This document shows, in pieces, positions 43,255-51,937 of a stretch of 64,000 bases of DNA. A program made the translations under genes and the position numbers. Numbering within the stretch: the first letter of the stretch is position 1; every line of letters starts with the position of its first letter. Under the pieces are notes generated by a model that was not told where the DNA came from, searched no databases, and saw only the letters and a list, made by a program, of their open reading frames with translations. This DNA is from Selenomonadales bacterium. Its GTDB lineage: Bacteria > Bacillota > Negativicutes > Sporomusales > UBA7701. Location of the stretch: assembly GCA_029975165.1 (NCBI GenBank), contig JARKPR010000039.1, positions 1-64,000 on the forward strand, in the 5' to 3' direction.

Positions 43255-44154
43255 ATGAGAAAAAAACTGTCAGTTCTTTTGCTGGCCGCCTTGGCGGCGG
43301 CGGTGCTGGCCGGCTGCAGCCTTCTGGGCGGCGGCAAGGGGGACCGCGTCGTTATCGGCGGCAAGAATTTCACCGAGCAGGATGTCTTGGTTTATCTTAT
43401 GAAGGATACTATCGAGGCAAAGACAAGTGTCAAGGTCGATACGAAGCCTTTCTTGGGCGGTACGAGCATCGTCGCCCAGGCGCTGGAGCGGGGCGATATC
43501 GATATGTACGCGGAATATACCGGCACAGCATTGATCAATCTGCTCGGCGAGCCGCCGAACAACGATCCGCAGGCCGTCTACGATAAGGTGAAGAAGATTT
43601 ACCAGGAGAAGAAAGGGGTCGTGTGGCTGCAGCCGTTCGGCTTCAATAATACGTATACGATGACGATGCGGGCGGACCGGGCGGCGAGCCTGGGGATCGA
43701 GACGATCTCCGACCTGGCGGCTAAGGCGCCCGAGCTGATGCTGGGCTGCACGCAGGAGTTCCTTGAGCGCCCCGACGGCCTGAAGGGGCTGGAGGCGAAG
43801 TACGGGTTCCAGTTCAAGGCGACGAGCGGGATGGACCCCGGGCTGACTTACGCCGCGGCCCGCGATAAGAAGGTGGACGTTATCGACGGGTTCGCCACCG
43901 ACGGGCGCATCCCGGCATTCAATCTGAAGGTGCTGAAGGATGATAAGCAGTATTTTCCGCCGTACTTCGCCGCCCCGGTGGTGCGGGCCGATGTGTTGAA
44001 GAAGCATCCGGAGATCGAGCAGGCTCTCAATCTGCTGGCCGGCAAGCTGACCGACACGGAGATGGCCAAGCTGAACGCCGAGGTCGACCTGAAGAAGCGG
44101 GATGCGAAGGAGGTGGCCCGCGATTGGCTTAAGGCCCAGGGGATAGTCCAGTAG
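43255..44154 (+). CDS. opuCC: osmoprotectant-binding lipoprotein
   Basis: The 299-residue protein has a lipoprotein signal with lipobox VLAGC near residue 20 and the OpuAC/OsmX-type fold: VVIGGKNFTEQDVLVYLMKD, then GDIDMYAEYTGTAL, and KVDVIDGFATDGRIPAFNLK. It captures betaine-like osmolytes and delivers them to the permease. AGGGAGG lies before the ATG, 18 bases after the permease gene. A terminator follows. Confidence 0.92.
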   Translation: MRKKLSVLLLAALAAAVLAGCSLLGGGKGDRVVIGGKNFTEQDVLVYLMKDTIEAKTSVKVDTKPFLGGTSIVAQALERGDIDMYAEYTGTALINLLGEPPNNDPQAVYDKVKKIYQEKKGVVWLQPFGFNNTYTMTMRADRAASLGIETISDLAAKAPELMLGCTQEFLERPDGLKGLEAKYGFQFKATSGMDPGLTYAAARDKKVDVIDGFATDGRIPAFNLKVLKDDKQYFPPYFAAPVVRADVLKKHPEIEQALNLLAGKLTDTEMAKLNAEVDLKKRDAKEVARDWLKAQGIVQ

Positions 44155-44161
44155 CAATGGG

Positions 44162-44188
44162 AAAGAGCACCGCGCATCGGTGCTCTTT
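44162..44188 (+). terminator. terminator of the opuC operon
   Basis: AAAGAGCACCG-CGCAT-CGGTGCTCTTT followed by T4, eight bases behind the opuCC stop. Confidence 0.9.
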
Positions 44189-44203
44189 TTTTGCGTCCGG
44201 CTG

Positions 44204-45880
44204 TTATTTCTGGATTTTGGCCCAGGAGTCTTTGAGGCCGACGATGCGGTTGAAGACGGGCTTGCCGGGGGTGGAGCCGGGGTCGGCGGCGAAGTAGCCT
44301 TGGCGGATGAACTGGAAGCGTCCGCCGTATTGGGCGGCGCCGAGGGCGGGCTCGGCGAGGGCGGCAAGGGTGACGAGCGAGCCGGGGTTGACGCGGCTGA
44401 GGAAGTCTTCGTCACCTGTCTCGGGGTCTTCGAGGGGGAAGAGGTGGTCGTAGAGGCGGACTTCACAGGGGATGGCGCCGCCGGCGGCGACCCAGTGGAT
44501 GGTGCCTTTGACTTTGCGGGCGCTGCCGGCGCCGCCGCTTTTGGTGTCGGGGTCGTAGGTGCAGCGGAGTTCGACGATGTTGCCGCCGCTGTCTTTGACG
44601 ACTTGTTCGCATTTGATGATGTAGGCGCTTTTGAGGCGGACTTCGCCGCCGGGGGTGAGGCGGAAGTATTTGGGGGGCGGGTTTTCCATGAAGTCGTCTT
44701 GCTCGATGTAGAGTTCGCGGCCGAAGGGCATGGTGCGCGTGCCGAGGGCTTCGTTTTCGGGGTTGAGCTCGGCGGGGAGGTCTTCGCTGCGGCCTTCGGG
44801 GTAGTTGGTGAGGACGATTTTGAGGGGGCGGAGGACGGCCATGAGGCGGGGGGCCTTGGGGCCGAGGTCTTCGCGGACGCAGTGCTCGAGGAGGGCGTAG
44901 TCGACGACGCTGTCGGCCTTGGCGACGCCGATGCGGCCGCAGAAGTCGCGGATGGCTCCGGGGGTGTAGCCGCGGCGGCGCAGGCCGGATATGGTGGGCA
45001 TGCGGGGGTCGTCCCAGCCGGCGACGCGGCCGTTTTCGACGAGGGCCCGCAGTTTGCGCTTGCTCATGACGGTGTAGGTGACGTTGAGGCGGGCGAATTC
45101 GATCTGCACGGGGCGGGGCTTGAATTGGCCGAGGATGTCGAGGCACCAGTCGTACAGGGGGCGATGGGCTTCGAATTCGAGGGTGCAGATGGAGTGGGTG
45201 ATGCCTTCCCAGGCGTCGGAGAGGGGATGGGCGTAGTCGTACATGGGGTAGATGCACCAGGTGTCGCCGGTGCGGTGGTGGTGGGCCCGCATGATGCGGT
45301 AGAGGACGGGGTCGCGCATGTTGAGGTTGGGGGAGGCCATGTCGATTTTGGCGCGCAGGACGCGGGCGCCGTCGGGGAATTCGCCGGCTTTCATGCGGCG
45401 GAAGAGGTCGAGGTTTTCGCCGGCGCTGCGGCTTCTATAGGGGCTGTCTTTGCCGGGTTCGGTGAGGGTGCCGCGGTATCGGCGGATTTCGTCGGCGGTC
45501 AGGTCGCATACGTAGGCGTGGCCGGCTTCGATGAGCTGTTCGGCGTAGTCGTAGAGTTTGCCGAAGTAGTCGGAGGCGTAGAAGAGGCGGTCTTCCCAGT
45601 CGAAGCCCAGCCATTTGACGTCTTCTTGGATGGAGTCGACGTATTCGGTTTCTTCTTTGCTGGGGTTGGTGTCGTCGAAGCGGAGGTTGCATTGGCCGCC
45701 GTATTTGAGGGCGGTGCCGAAGTTGAGGCAGATGGATTTGGCGTGGCCGATGTGGAGGTAGCCGTTGGGCTCTGGGGGGAAGCGGGTGTGGACGCGCCGG
45801 CCGTATTTGCCGCTGGCGTTGTCCTTGTCGATGATGTCGTGGATGAAGTTCTGGCTGATGGGGATTTCGGATGTGGCCAT
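44204..45880 (-). CDS. glnS: glutaminyl-tRNA synthetase
   Basis: The 558-residue class I synthetase has [20 protein letters not shown] (HIGH motif), [19 protein letters not shown], and [11 protein letters not shown] (KMSKS-like), plus the GlnRS anticodon-binding barrel ([20 protein letters not shown]). It charges tRNA-Gln directly. Many Firmicutes lack GlnRS and use the GatCAB route, so the gene is informative about lineage. Single gene. Confidence 0.96.
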   Translation of the reverse strand: MATSEIPISQNFIHDIIDKDNASGKYGRRVHTRFPPEPNGYLHIGHAKSICLNFGTALKYGGQCNLRFDDTNPSKEETEYVDSIQEDVKWLGFDWEDRLFYASDYFGKLYDYAEQLIEAGHAYVCDLTADEIRRYRGTLTEPGKDSPYRSRSAGENLDLFRRMKAGEFPDGARVLRAKIDMASPNLNMRDPVLYRIMRAHHHRTGDTWCIYPMYDYAHPLSDAWEGITHSICTLEFEAHRPLYDWCLDILGQFKPRPVQIEFARLNVTYTVMSKRKLRALVENGRVAGWDDPRMPTISGLRRRGYTPGAIRDFCGRIGVAKADSVVDYALLEHCVREDLGPKAPRLMAVLRPLKIVLTNYPEGRSEDLPAELNPENEALGTRTMPFGRELYIEQDDFMENPPPKYFRLTPGGEVRLKSAYIIKCEQVVKDSGGNIVELRCTYDPDTKSGGAGSARKVKGTIHWVAAGGAIPCEVRLYDHLFPLEDPETGDEDFLSRVNPGSLVTLAALAEPALGAAQYGGRFQFIRQGYFAADPGSTPGKPVFNRIVGLKDSWAKIQK

Positions 45881-45970
45881 GGCGAGACGCTCCCTTGCAT
45901 GTATTCGGCGGCAATTGCCGGTTTTATCTTTATATTAGATTATTTTACCACAATGCGGCCGATTAGCAAG

Positions 45971-46441
45971 TCATCGCCTGAGGGTGGCGATGAGCCGGCG
46001 GGAGTCGAGGAGGAGGCCGACGGCGGCCTCGGGGCCGGGAACGACGATGTCGGCGGCAAGGAGGGAGGGGACGCTGGCGCCTTCGGGGCCGACGATGCAG
46101 ACGGCGAGGGCGGCGGCGGCGAACATTTCGGCGTCGTTGACGCCGTTGCCGACCGCGACGACGCCTTCGGCGCCAGCGGCGACGACGTAGGCCGCTTTGT
46201 CGGGGCCGCCCTGGCCGGGCCCCAGGACGACGAGCTCGACGGGGAGACGGCAGAGCTGGGCGCGGGCCAGGCCGAAGGTGTCGGCGGTGACGATGACGAC
46301 GCGCAGCTTCTGGGCGAGGACGGCGAGCAGGCTGCCGACGGCGGCCGAGACGACGCCGTCGACGGCCAGGGTGCCGTTGTAGTCGAAGACGGCGGTGTGG
46401 AAGTTGTATTCGCGGCCGTCGGGCAATTTGACGGTGAGCAT
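45971..46441 (-). CDS. HAD-family protein, soluble P-type-ATPase-like (COG4087 type)
   Basis: The 156-residue protein has HAD motif I as VFDYNGTLAVDG (D20, with Asn instead of the second Asp), motif II VVIVTADTFG and motif IV VVAVGNGVNDAEMF. The Asn form is typical of the small COG4087 proteins that look like the phosphorylation domain of P-type ATPases. The substrate is unknown. It lies between glnS and a small membrane protein on the same strand with wide gaps. Confidence 0.82.
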   Translation of the reverse strand: MLTVKLPDGREYNFHTAVFDYNGTLAVDGVVSAAVGSLLAVLAQKLRVVIVTADTFGLARAQLCRLPVELVVLGPGQGGPDKAAYVVAAGAEGVVAVGNGVNDAEMFAAAALAVCIVGPEGASVPSLLAADIVVPGPEAAVGLLLDSRRLIATLRR

Positions 46442-46510
46442 AGGCGGTACCTCCCGAAGATGGTGTCTATGTTATTATTTGGCAGACGGGGCGAAAAAAT
46501 CCTGCAAAAA

Positions 46511-46534
46511 AACCTCTCCGCAGGGCGGGAGGTT
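46511..46534 (-). terminator. terminator behind the palindromic element
   Basis: AACCTC and GAGGTT close around an inner CCGC/GCGG pair; on the minus strand T7 follows. It ends the transcript of the small membrane gene after passing the palindromic element. Confidence 0.7.
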
Positions 46535-46552
46535 GGCAGAAAGCCGCAGACC

Positions 46553-46607
46553 GTTCAGAAAGCCCCAGATGCAAGGCGCTCTGAGGAGCAACGCCGCAGA
46601 TGGGGCT
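46553..46607. repeat. palindromic repeat element, short copy
   Basis: GTTCAGAA is followed by AGCCCCA, GATGCAA, GGCG, a CTC-TGAG-GAG hairpin, CAA, CGCC, GCAGA and TGGGGCT. The outer AGCCCCA/TGGGGCT and inner GGCG/CGCC pair around an asymmetric loop. The element starts four bases behind the stop codon of the minus-strand gene at 46611. The same borders recur at 52.6 kb with a longer interior. Confidence 0.75.
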
Positions 46608-46610
46608 GCC

Positions 46611-46799
46611 CTATATATCGTTGGGCCGTTCCGGCGTCTTGCCCATCCGCTCCAGGCTGGCGGCGATGCTCTTGAGCGAGCGGGCGATACGGGTGAGCTG
46701 GGCGAGGGCGTAGATGACCACGACGACGTACAGGAGGACGAATACTACTCCGAAGCCGCTCATGAAGCCGAACATGTGACCGCCGTAGCCGTAACCCAT
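46611..46799 (-). CDS. small membrane protein
   Basis: A 62-residue protein: a Gly/Tyr/Phe-rich start (GYGYGGHMFGFMSGFG), one membrane segment (VVFVLLYVVVVIYALAQ) and a basic helical tail (RIARSLKSIAASLERMG). Not recognised; similar single-helix proteins occur widely in anaerobic Firmicutes. GGAGGG lies before ATG 46799. The longer frame upstream has no support. Confidence 0.65.
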   Translation of the reverse strand: MGYGYGGHMFGFMSGFGVVFVLLYVVVVIYALAQLTRIARSLKSIAASLERMGKTPERPNDI

Positions 46800-46892
46800 T
46801 ATGGCAACCCTCCGCGATATATGATGTCGATGTTTTAGTATGCGCCGGGGAGGGGAGGAGTATGTACGGGGGAGGGTGTGGCGTGGTAAAAC

Positions 46893-46918
46893 AAAAAGGA
46901 CCTTATTCGGTCCTTTTT
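46893..46918 (-). terminator. terminator
   Basis: AAAAAGGACC-TTATTC-GGTCCTTTTT, a perfect ten-base-pair stem about 70 bases beyond the stop of the 125-residue gene on the minus strand. Confidence 0.85.
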
Positions 46919-46987
46919 GCCGGTTTTCGGACATAGTAGCATGGATTTTCTTGTCTAATATCATCATAGTTGCAAGTCTTTGTCGAA

Positions 46988-47365
46988 TTATACTTGGTCT
47001 TTGAGGGCTTTTTCGGCGATGGCTTTTACCCCTTCCCACCCTGGGGCGGAGGCGAGGGCGATGATTTTGCGGAGTTTGCCGATGGGCGAGTCGTCGGGGT
47101 CGAGGCTGAGGGCTTTTTCGACGTAGGCGGTGCCGCGGCGGGTGAGGGCGATGCTGTCGGTGGTGAAGGCGACGGGGGCGTCGTCTTCGTCGCCGAATTT
47201 GACGGTGATGCCGCTGATGAGGCCGGCGGCGTAGAGGGCGTTGGCGGCGCGGCCGAGGGCGTCGCCGGCGAGGCCGATGCTCTGGGCGGCGGCGAACATT
47301 TGCGGCGCTTTGCCGTTCCGTTCGGCGTAGAGGGTGTAGAGGAGCTTTTCGGCGTTGGTGTCCAT
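46988..47365 (-). CDS. hypothetical protein, possibly winged-helix
   Basis: The 125-residue protein begins AEKLLYTLYAERNGKAPQM, then GRAANALYAAGLISGITVKF and IALTRRGTAYVEKALSLD. The helix-helix-turn-strand order resembles a small winged-helix domain of the kind seen in YjcQ-like proteins, followed by a C-terminal helical part. No enzyme motif is seen. GGGGG precedes the ATG. Single gene with terminator. Confidence 0.6.
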   Translation of the reverse strand: MDTNAEKLLYTLYAERNGKAPQMFAAAQSIGLAGDALGRAANALYAAGLISGITVKFGDEDDAPVAFTTDSIALTRRGTAYVEKALSLDPDDSPIGKLRKIIALASAPGWEGVKAIAEKALKDQV

Positions 47366-47466
47366 GGCGGTTCCCCCCTTGTTTGCTTGCTATAAGATTA
47401 TATGCGCGCCGGGTACGGTTTGGCAAAGGAGGGCGGGGAATAAGGCGGCGGCGGGAGGTTAAGCTA

Positions 47467-47697
47467 ATGGCAGGCGCGAAAAAAGGGGGCGATGGCGTGG
47501 AGCTGGGGATTCCGGTGACGGTGGAGCTGCCGCAGGAGGTTTATGAGGAGGCGGCGCGGATCGCCCGCTACCGGGGCGAGTCGGTGGGCGAGTTCGTGAC
47601 GGAGGCGGTGCGGGCGGCGGTGGCGGCGATGCGGGAGGAGTACGCGTATGCCGACTGGCCGCTCGGCCCGGCGCCGGGGTGGGAGAACAGGCGGTAA
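47467..47697 (+). CDS. ribbon-helix-helix-type small protein
   Basis: A 76-residue protein with a CopG/Arc-like core: IPVTVELPQEVYEEAARIAR followed by GESVGEFVTEAVRAAVAAM. The strand-helix-helix order and spacing fit an RHH DNA-binding domain. A C-terminal DWPLGPAPGWE tail follows. GGGAGG lies ten bases before ATG 47467. No toxin gene is adjacent, so this is not obviously an antitoxin. Confidence 0.6.
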   Translation: MAGAKKGGDGVELGIPVTVELPQEVYEEAARIARYRGESVGEFVTEAVRAAVAAMREEYAYADWPLGPAPGWENRR

Positions 47698-47728
47698 AAA
47701 AAGGAACCCCCGGCAAGGGGGCGGGAGA

Positions 47729-47775
47729 GGCAAAGATGTCAGCCTTCCGGGCAGCCGGAAGGCTTGTGCTTTGCC
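47729..47775 (+). terminator. long hairpin after the RHH-type gene
   Basis: GGCAAAG and CTTTGCC enclose a second stem, AGCCTTCCGG with CCGGAAGGCT, separated by small internal loops; TTTGTTATT follows. It is read as a terminator, though it also lies 110 bases upstream of the c-di-GMP enzyme gene and could act in its leader. Confidence 0.6.
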
Positions 47776-47885
47776 TTTGTTATTCGGTTATTTTCAGGTT
47801 TATTGCTTTTTTGGCGTTTTCTGGGAGGAGGTGGCGGCGGCTGGCAAGAAGTGTATGGTGATTATGTTGCTGGAGGCTGGGGCTT

Positions 47886-49661
47886 TTGGATCGACGGCTG
47901 GGCGTTGCCGAGTATGCCGAGGTTGTGGAGAATATGGGCCAGGGGCTGCTGGTTTTCGCGATCCCGGAGGAAGGCGGCGCGTGGGTTCCGGTGTATATGA
48001 GCCCCGAGGCGGCGCGGCTGCTGGCGCTGCCGGCCGGGAGGCGGGGATGGGATACGTGCCCGCTCCGGGAGTGCTTGCCGGCGGTGCTGGCGGCGGTGGC
48101 GGCGACGGGGGAGAGGCGGACGACGGAGGAGCGCCTGGGGGCGGACGCGGCGGAACGGTGGCTGCGGCTGCGGTTTTTCCCGCTGCGGGGCGGCAGGCGG
48201 ATCGGCGCGCTGCTGGAGGATGCTACGGAGGCGCGGCAGACGCAGCGACGGCTGGCGGAGAGCGAGGCTTTGTTCCGGATGCTGTCGGAGAGCAGCCGGG
48301 ACTGCTTGTGCCTGCACGCGGACAGGGGCCGCTATGTTTATGTTTCGCCGGCGACCAAGCTGATATTGGGGTATGAGCCGGAGGAGATGGCGGGCAGGAC
48401 GCCGTTCGATTTTGCCCATCCCGACGATCTGCAGGCGATTTTGGAGCCTTTCCGCCGCATGATGGTTACGGGGATGCCGTACGGGAGGGTTACGGCCCGG
48501 TATCGCCACAAGAACGGGGAGTACCGTTGGCTGGAGACGAGCGTGGTGCGGGTGGCGGGCTGCCCGCTGCCGGGGGTGGTGTTTCAGAGTTCGACGCGGG
48601 ATGTGACGGAGCGGAAGCAGTTGGAGGAGCAGTTGACGGAGATGGGGTACCGCGATGCTCTGACGGGGCTTTATAACCGCGGGTATTTCGAGGAGGAGCT
48701 GAAGCGCCTGGACCGCCGGCGAATCGGGTCGGTGGGGCTGATGATCGTGGATGTGGACGGGCTGAAGGTGGTGAACGACGCGCTGGGCCACGACGCGGGG
48801 GACGAGCTGCTGCGGCGGACGGCGCAGACGCTGGCGGAGTGTTTCCGCAAGGAGGACTTGATTGCCCGCATCGGCGGCGACGAGTTTGCGGTGCTTTTGA
48901 ACGATGCGACGATGGACGATCTCCGTATGGCGGGCCGGCGGATCATGGCGAAGGTGGAGTGCGATAATTGCGGGAATCCTCCGGCGCTGAGCCTGTCGCT
49001 GGGGTTCGCGGCGGGAGGCGATCATATGACGCCGATGCGGGAGCTTTTCCGGGCGGCGGATGATAATATGTACCGCGACAGGCTGTACCGGGGCAGGAGC
49101 GCCCGCGGGGCGATCGTGAATATTCTGCGGCGGCTGCTGACGGAGCGGGATGTGGCGACGGAGGAGCACGGCAGCCGCCTGGAGACGCTGGTGCTTAGGT
49201 TCGGCCGGGCGGCGGGGCTGAGCGAGGAGCAGTTGGGGGATCTGGCGCTGCTCGCCCAGTTCCACGATGTGGGGAAGGTGGGGGTGCCGGATGCGATCCT
49301 GAGCAAGGCCGGGCCGCTGACATCGCAGGAACGGGGCGCGGTGGAGCGGCATTGCGATGTGGGTTACCGGATCGCGTCGGCGTCGAGCGAGCTGATGCCG
49401 ATCGCGGAGTGGATTTTGCGGCATCACGAGTGGTGGAACGGCAAGGGGTATCCGCTGGGGCTGGCGGGCGAGGCTATTCCGTTCGAGTGCCGGCTGCTGG
49501 CGATCGCCGATGCTTACGACGCGATGAGGAGTTCCCGGCCGTACCGCAGGGCGCTGGGCCACGGGGAGGCGCTGGCGGAGCTGAGGCGCTACGCGGGCAG
49601 CCAGTTCGACCCGCGGCTGGTGGATATTTTCCTCAGCCTTGATTTCGAGGGCGGCGAATGA
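47886..49661 (+). CDS. PAS-PAS-GGDEF-HD-GYP c-di-GMP signalling protein
   Basis: The 591-residue soluble protein has two PAS domains (about 5-110 and 120-250), a diguanylate cyclase domain with an intact GGDEF in LIARIGGDEFAVLLND, and an HD-GYP-type domain (about 415-585) with FHDVGKVGVP and HHEWWNGKGYPLGL. Both catalytic signatures are close to consensus, so it could both make and break c-di-GMP; the usual HHExxDG is HHEWWNG. Translation probably starts at TTG 47886, behind GGAGG. PilZ proteins such as the one at 27 kb are possible readers. Confidence 0.9.
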   Translation: MDRRLGVAEYAEVVENMGQGLLVFAIPEEGGAWVPVYMSPEAARLLALPAGRRGWDTCPLRECLPAVLAAVAATGERRTTEERLGADAAERWLRLRFFPLRGGRRIGALLEDATEARQTQRRLAESEALFRMLSESSRDCLCLHADRGRYVYVSPATKLILGYEPEEMAGRTPFDFAHPDDLQAILEPFRRMMVTGMPYGRVTARYRHKNGEYRWLETSVVRVAGCPLPGVVFQSSTRDVTERKQLEEQLTEMGYRDALTGLYNRGYFEEELKRLDRRRIGSVGLMIVDVDGLKVVNDALGHDAGDELLRRTAQTLAECFRKEDLIARIGGDEFAVLLNDATMDDLRMAGRRIMAKVECDNCGNPPALSLSLGFAAGGDHMTPMRELFRAADDNMYRDRLYRGRSARGAIVNILRRLLTERDVATEEHGSRLETLVLRFGRAAGLSEEQLGDLALLAQFHDVGKVGVPDAILSKAGPLTSQERGAVERHCDVGYRIASASSELMPIAEWILRHHEWWNGKGYPLGLAGEAIPFECRLLAIADAYDAMRSSRPYRRALGHGEALAELRRYAGSQFDPRLVDIFLSLDFEGGE

Positions 49662-49669
49662 AGAAGTTT

Positions 49670-49688
49670 CCCCCGGTATAGCCGGGGG
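49670..49688 (+). terminator. terminator after the GGDEF/HD-GYP gene
   Basis: CCCCCGG-TATAG-CCGGGGG followed by T5. Confidence 0.85.
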
Positions 49689-49719
49689 TTTTTCTATGCG
49701 GGGATAGTTGCCGGCGGCG

Positions 49720-51102
49720 CTACCGCCAGAGCCACTGGAGGATGAGGAGGGCGGCAAGGCCTTCGAGGAGGAAGATGGCGGCGAACGGCCCGTTCCATTT
49801 TAAGGCGGCTTTGCCGGGGCTGCAGCCGGCCAGGGTGGACAGGGTGAGGATGGTGCCGGCGAAGGGGGAGATGGTGTAGGAGAGCGACCCGCCGAGCAGG
49901 AGGGCGAGGGCCAGCAATACTTCGTGATGGGGCATGGCGACGACGGGGCTGAGGATTTTGCCGATGAGCAGGAGGGAGATGAAGGGGTGGACGCCGGTGA
50001 AGGAGAGCAGGATGAGCAGCGGGGGGACGAGGAGCAGGAGGTAGCCGCCGGGCAGGCCGGCGCCGCCGGTGAGGCCGGCCAGCAATCTGGCCATGAGGCC
50101 GGTCTGGTCGACGATTTCGGAGAAGAGGCCGACGGAGATGAAGAGGGCGGCCAAGCCGGGCATGCCGTTGAGGGCTTTGCCCCAGTATTCCCGCCAGGCG
50201 GGTCCTGTCGCCGGCTGGCGGAGGCAGCACGCTATCCAGAGGATGGCGACGGTGAAGCCGGCGGTGAGGATGCGGGTGGTGCTGGTGAGGATGCGGGCCT
50301 GCTCCATGAGGACGATGAGCAGTATCACGGCGGCGATGACGAGGAGCAGGCCGGCGATTTTCCGCGTCCCGCCGGCGGCGGCGACAGCGGTGTCCGCTCC
50401 GCCGCCGGCGAGGGGCTTGAGGGTGATGGACCTGCTTTCGATGAGGGCGGAGGTGAGGATCCCCAGCAGGGCCATGCCGGCGGCGGGGATGAAGACCTGA
50501 AACCACGGCGCCCCTGTGGCCTGCAGGACGAGCATGACGCTGACCACCCCCGGCGCCCAGAGGGTGGAGAGGCTGAAGCCTCTGGAGACGGCGGTGACCA
50601 GAAACCGGTTGTGGTCGTCGACGATCTGCCTGGCGCCGTCGTGGAAGATGGAGAAGGCCAGCGGGTTGGCGCCGAAACCCAGCAGGGCGCCGAGCAGGTG
50701 GGCGACGAGGCTGACGAACATGTGCAGGGTGCCGCCGGTTTTGAAGTTTTCCAGGAGGTAATTTTTCAGGTACTGGTCGTAGCGGCCGACTTTGAGCGGG
50801 ATGATGAAGAGCTGCAGGACGGCCACGATGGCCACGAGGGGCAGCATGGAGCTTACGCCGGGGACGAGGACGGCGAGCGGCAGCCGGTAGTAGTAGATTG
50901 TCAGGACCGATAGCGCCAAAAAGGCGTAGACCGGCTTTTTGTAGGCGTCGCTCAGGCAGGCGAGGGCGCTGGCGAGGATGACCAGGCCGCAGAGGAAGAT
51001 GATGGTGCCGGCGAAGGGGAGCCGGAACGGGGCGAGCAGGAGCAGGCCGGACATGACGAGTACGGCCGTCTTGCAGATGGTGAGGGGGGTGGGGGTGGTC
51101 AT
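49720..51102 (-). CDS. multi-pass membrane transporter, family not certain
   Basis: The 460-residue protein has about 11-12 membrane segments. It includes GFGANPLAFSIFHDGARQIV, an inverted second half with FTGVHPFISLLLIGKIL and LLLGGSLSYTISPFAGTIL. Polar loops with Gly/Ser/Pro in the membrane (helical-hairpin type) suggest a member of the ion-transporter superfamily of anion or dicarboxylate carriers. The substrate is not identifiable. It stands alone and converges with the c-di-GMP gene. Confidence 0.65.
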   Translation of the reverse strand: MTTPTPLTICKTAVLVMSGLLLLAPFRLPFAGTIIFLCGLVILASALACLSDAYKKPVYAFLALSVLTIYYYRLPLAVLVPGVSSMLPLVAIVAVLQLFIIPLKVGRYDQYLKNYLLENFKTGGTLHMFVSLVAHLLGALLGFGANPLAFSIFHDGARQIVDDHNRFLVTAVSRGFSLSTLWAPGVVSVMLVLQATGAPWFQVFIPAAGMALLGILTSALIESRSITLKPLAGGGADTAVAAAGGTRKIAGLLLVIAAVILLIVLMEQARILTSTTRILTAGFTVAILWIACCLRQPATGPAWREYWGKALNGMPGLAALFISVGLFSEIVDQTGLMARLLAGLTGGAGLPGGYLLLLVPPLLILLSFTGVHPFISLLLIGKILSPVVAMPHHEVLLALALLLGGSLSYTISPFAGTILTLSTLAGCSPGKAALKWNGPFAAIFLLEGLAALLILQWLWR

Positions 51103-51202
51103 CCGTGTGCCTCCGTCGGTGTGGCGATTTAAACGTAATTTTCCCTGTCCGCCGCCGTTATCCTGCCTGGCTGTTATCGGCCGCGGCCGGCGGCAAAAAT
51201 AA

Positions 51203-51225
51203 AAGCCCCGCGTTAAGCGGGGCTT
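51203..51225 (-). terminator. terminator after tRNA-Thr
   Basis: AAGCCCCGC-GTTAA-GCGGGGCTT; on the minus strand TTATTTTTG follows, 11 bases after the CCA end. Confidence 0.88.
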
Positions 51226-51235
51226 GGCTTTTAAC

Positions 51236-51311
51236 TGGAGCCGGTAATAGGACTCGAACCTACGACCCGCGCATTACGAATGCGCTGCTCTACCAACTGA
51301 GCTATACCGGC
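51236..51311 (-). tRNA. tRNA-Thr (anticodon CGT)
   Basis: The minus strand folds as a normal cloverleaf: acceptor GCCGGTA/TACCGGC, D arm GCTCAGTTGGTAGAGC, anticodon stem GCGCA/TGCGC with loop TTCGTAA giving anticodon CGT, and T arm GTAGG-TTCGAGT-CCTAT, with encoded CCA. It reads ACG codons, a sensible need in this high-GC genome. Confidence 0.96.
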
Positions 51312-51326
51312 GATAGTCCGTTAATT

Positions 51327-51355
51327 ATTGTAGCGTCTCCGGCCGGAATTGTCAA
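51327..51355 (-). promoter_or_regulatory. promoter of tRNA-Thr
   Basis: On the minus strand a perfect TTGACA (51355-51350) and TACAAT (51332-51327) are 17 bases apart and point at the tRNA. Confidence 0.88.
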
Positions 51356-51710
51356 CCCGCGCCGCGCAGGGAATGTTTGTCGTGTACGGAGGCAGGGGCC
51401 GGGACAAGCGGCAATGAGGCGGCGCGGGGCGGCGGCCATGGCGAGCATTATTTTTTCGGTTTCGGCGGCCGGGAGGCCGGGCCGGCAGGGGCGGTCTTCA
51501 CGGCGGGCGGCGTAGAGGAGGTTTTGCCGCGGGCCTTGGGCGAGTCCGATGTTATGCTAGTGGGTTCGTTGAAAGATGCCGATTTACCTGCCGTTTACCG
51601 GGGGAGAATAGTTTGCCATTCTGACGCGGCCGTGCGGTGCCAAGTTTTTCAACGAGACAAGACCGGCCGGGTCTGGTAAACTGAAGTTAACATAAGGAGG
51701 TGGGGGGCGG
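51356..51710. other. gap without a supported gene
   Basis: About 350 bases between the tRNA promoter and the 54-residue gene. A 100-codon plus-strand frame at 51377-51679 is open but lacks a ribosome site and recognisable features. GGCCGGGAGGCCGGGCCGG near 51468 is GC-rich and self-complementary. Nothing else is seen. Confidence 0.5.
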
Positions 51711-51875
51711 GTGACTGTATACGACGTACTTAACAGGATCGACAGGGATTTGGTTGTCTGCGACAACGCTATCCGCCGTTCTCGCCGCAAGAAGGCGCTG
51801 TATGTGCTGGTGAAGGCGACGGAGCGCAAGCGGGCGCTGACGGAGATAAAGGAGTATATTTTGGCTAACCATTGA
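51711..51875 (+). CDS. 54-residue basic helical protein
   Basis: GTG 51711 lies behind AAGGAGGTGG, one of the best ribosome sites in the window, and opens a 54-codon frame (TVYDVLNRIDRDLVVCDNAI, then RRSRRKKALYVLVKATERKR). It is highly basic in the middle and predicted helical. Not recognised. It ends just before a terminator shared with the convergent gene. Confidence 0.6.
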   Translation: MTVYDVLNRIDRDLVVCDNAIRRSRRKKALYVLVKATERKRALTEIKEYILANH

Positions 51876-51912
51876 CAGGCGGCCGGCGACGGCCGCTTTT
51901 TCACGCAAAGAA

Positions 51913-51931
51913 CCTCCCGGACGAAGGGAGG
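51913..51931. terminator. shared terminator
   Basis: CCTCCC-GGACGAA-GGGAGG with AA before and T5 after. It serves the 54-residue gene; the minus-strand secreted-protein gene ends seven bases away. Confidence 0.7.
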
Positions 51932-51937
51932 TTTTTG

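Noticed and set aside
44180-46675. Open frame of 831 codons on the plus strand
   Set aside because: It lies opposite glnS and the HAD gene and is made mostly of Gly, Ala, Val, Asp and Glu, as expected of a shadow frame.
47467-47697. Antitoxin of a toxin-antitoxin pair
   Set aside because: The RHH-like fold would fit, but no toxin-type gene adjoins it.
47698-47885. c-di-GMP riboswitch before the GGDEF/HD-GYP gene
   Set aside because: GGCAAAG and GCCTTCC looked suggestive, but the conserved core of the class I switch and its tetraloop/receptor could not be found; it reads better as a two-part hairpin terminator.
51377-51679. 100-codon plus-strand frame
   Set aside because: No ribosome site, Gly-rich low-complexity start, no known features; kept only as part of an unassigned gap.
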